In this document: piece after piece, positions 6,790 through 6,912 of the stretch | Numbering within the stretch: position 1 is the first letter of the stretch | Layout: every line of letters begins with the position of its first letter | Assembly: GCA_012797915.1 (NCBI GenBank) | Contig: JAAZOE010000290.1 | Coordinates: 1 to 6,912, forward strand | Direction of reading: 5' to 3' | DNA: 6,912 bases | Source: Candidatus Zixiibacteriota bacterium | Lineage (GTDB): Bacteria; Zixibacteria; MSB-5A5; GN15; JAAZOE01 | Notes under the pieces: model-generated | Seen by the model: the letters and a program-made list of their open reading frames with translations, nothing else | Told to the model about the DNA's origin: nothing | Databases searched by the model: none | Program-made: the position numbers and the translations under genes

Positions 6790-6843
6790 TGCATAACGGG
6801 TCGTAAGAGAGTATCTTGTGGCTGATTTCACAAGCTTCCGACC
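6782..6843 (+). repeat. Inverted repeats in the leader before the transposase
   Basis: CCCGTTA (6782-6788) and TAACGGG (6794-6800) form a perfect 7-bp stem around a 5-base loop that overlaps the peptidase stop codon. Downstream, CTTGTG (6815-6820) pairs with CACAAG (6829-6834). Outside these, GGTCG (6799-6803) pairs with CGACC (6839-6843), so the two are nested. No T-tract follows either stem. They sit between the presumed IS tip and the transposase ribosome site, where structures limiting translation from read-through transcripts are known in some insertion sequences. That role is an inference here. Confidence 0.45.
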
Positions 6844-6864
6844 GAGGCGGAAAGGAGATCAGTC

Positions 6865-6912
6865 ATGAAGCGACGGCAATGGGATTCCAAGAGTAAGGCC
6901 AAGATCGTGCTG
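6865..6912 (+). CDS. IS3-family transposase OrfA, N-terminus (partial)
   Basis: The first 16 codons read MKRRQWDSKSKAKIVL and run off the window. This is the typical opening of IS3-family OrfA proteins (basic KRRxW, then D/E-x-K-x-K-x-x-IV-L), which leads into the helix-turn-helix that recognises the IS ends. An intact element would make OrfAB transposase by -1 frameshifting into orfB further downstream. A strong ribosome site, AAAGGAGAT (6851-6859), sits at the right distance from ATG 6865 and supports the start. Whether the element is intact cannot be seen. Confidence 0.78.
   Translation, partial: MKRRQWDSKSKAKIVL

Larger units (their letters stand above)
6769..6912 (+). mobile_element. 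Left end of an IS3-family insertion sequence (partial)
   Basis: The element is inferred from the start of an IS3-type orfA at 6865 and from the sharp end of the peptidase frame just before it. The exact tip is uncertain. IS3-family ends usually begin with TG; candidates here are TG at 6769 (followed by GTATACTGCTCCCC, which resembles the C-rich ends of several IS3-family members) and TG at 6790. The right end, orfB and any target duplication lie beyond the window. Confidence 0.55.

Noticed and set aside
1..6912. CRISPR arrays, tRNA, rRNA and riboswitches
   Set aside because: Reading both strands by eye showed no regularly spaced repeats, no tRNA-like TTCRA arm contexts and no rRNA-like conserved segments. 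The only direct repeat pair is the 8-base ATGTACCA.

Overview
The window looks like a chromosomal stretch from an uncultured bacterium, probably of the FCB / candidate-phylum type (Zixibacteria, KSB1, Eisenbacteria, Latescibacteria and similar). The main clue is the 894-residue exported protein at 2010-4694. It has a signal peptide, a 'CEYP...LWIGA' N-terminal region, a fibronectin-III-like part and a C-terminal FlgD / type-IX-sorting-like domain that opens with a PNPYR motif and ends in GKLVIIK. This architecture is common in those lineages. The phylum assignment is an inference from family knowledge, not something the sequence proves.

Layout, all on the + strand. Positions 1-65 carry the last codons of an unidentified gene. 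Four bases later comes a 12-helix MFS transporter (70-1272), probably the last gene of that operon. A small membrane protein (1472-1864) and the large secreted protein (2010-4694) follow. Each is preceded by a promoter-like pair of the same design (TTGGCG or TTGCCG, 17 bases, TATATT), so they look like separate transcription units. A palindromic repeat of about 77 bp (2121-2197) lies inside the large gene just after the signal peptide and is translated as part of it.

After the stop codon at 4694 the sequence becomes visibly less GC-rich and looks like decaying or accessory DNA. First comes what I read as a broken heavy-metal-associated (HMA) domain (4691-4884), with a GMTCGQC metal-binding motif, a frame change and an internal stop. 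Next is a secreted multidomain protein (from 4987) with a CARDB-like adhesion domain. Its reading frame is interrupted by one TAA at 6433, but the same frame continues to a HELAH zinc-metallopeptidase motif at 6529-6543 and stops at 6787-6789. That end coincides with the likely left end of an IS3-family insertion sequence, whose orfA start (MKRRQWDSKSKAKIVL) is cut by the window edge.

How the genes relate: I see no shared pathway. The two exported proteins both look like cell-surface or extracellular proteins. The region from 4691 to the end is best described as a degraded island: an HMA ghost, a nonsense-interrupted metallopeptidase and an IS element. There are no tRNA or rRNA genes, no CRISPR array and no convincing intrinsic terminator with a T-tract.
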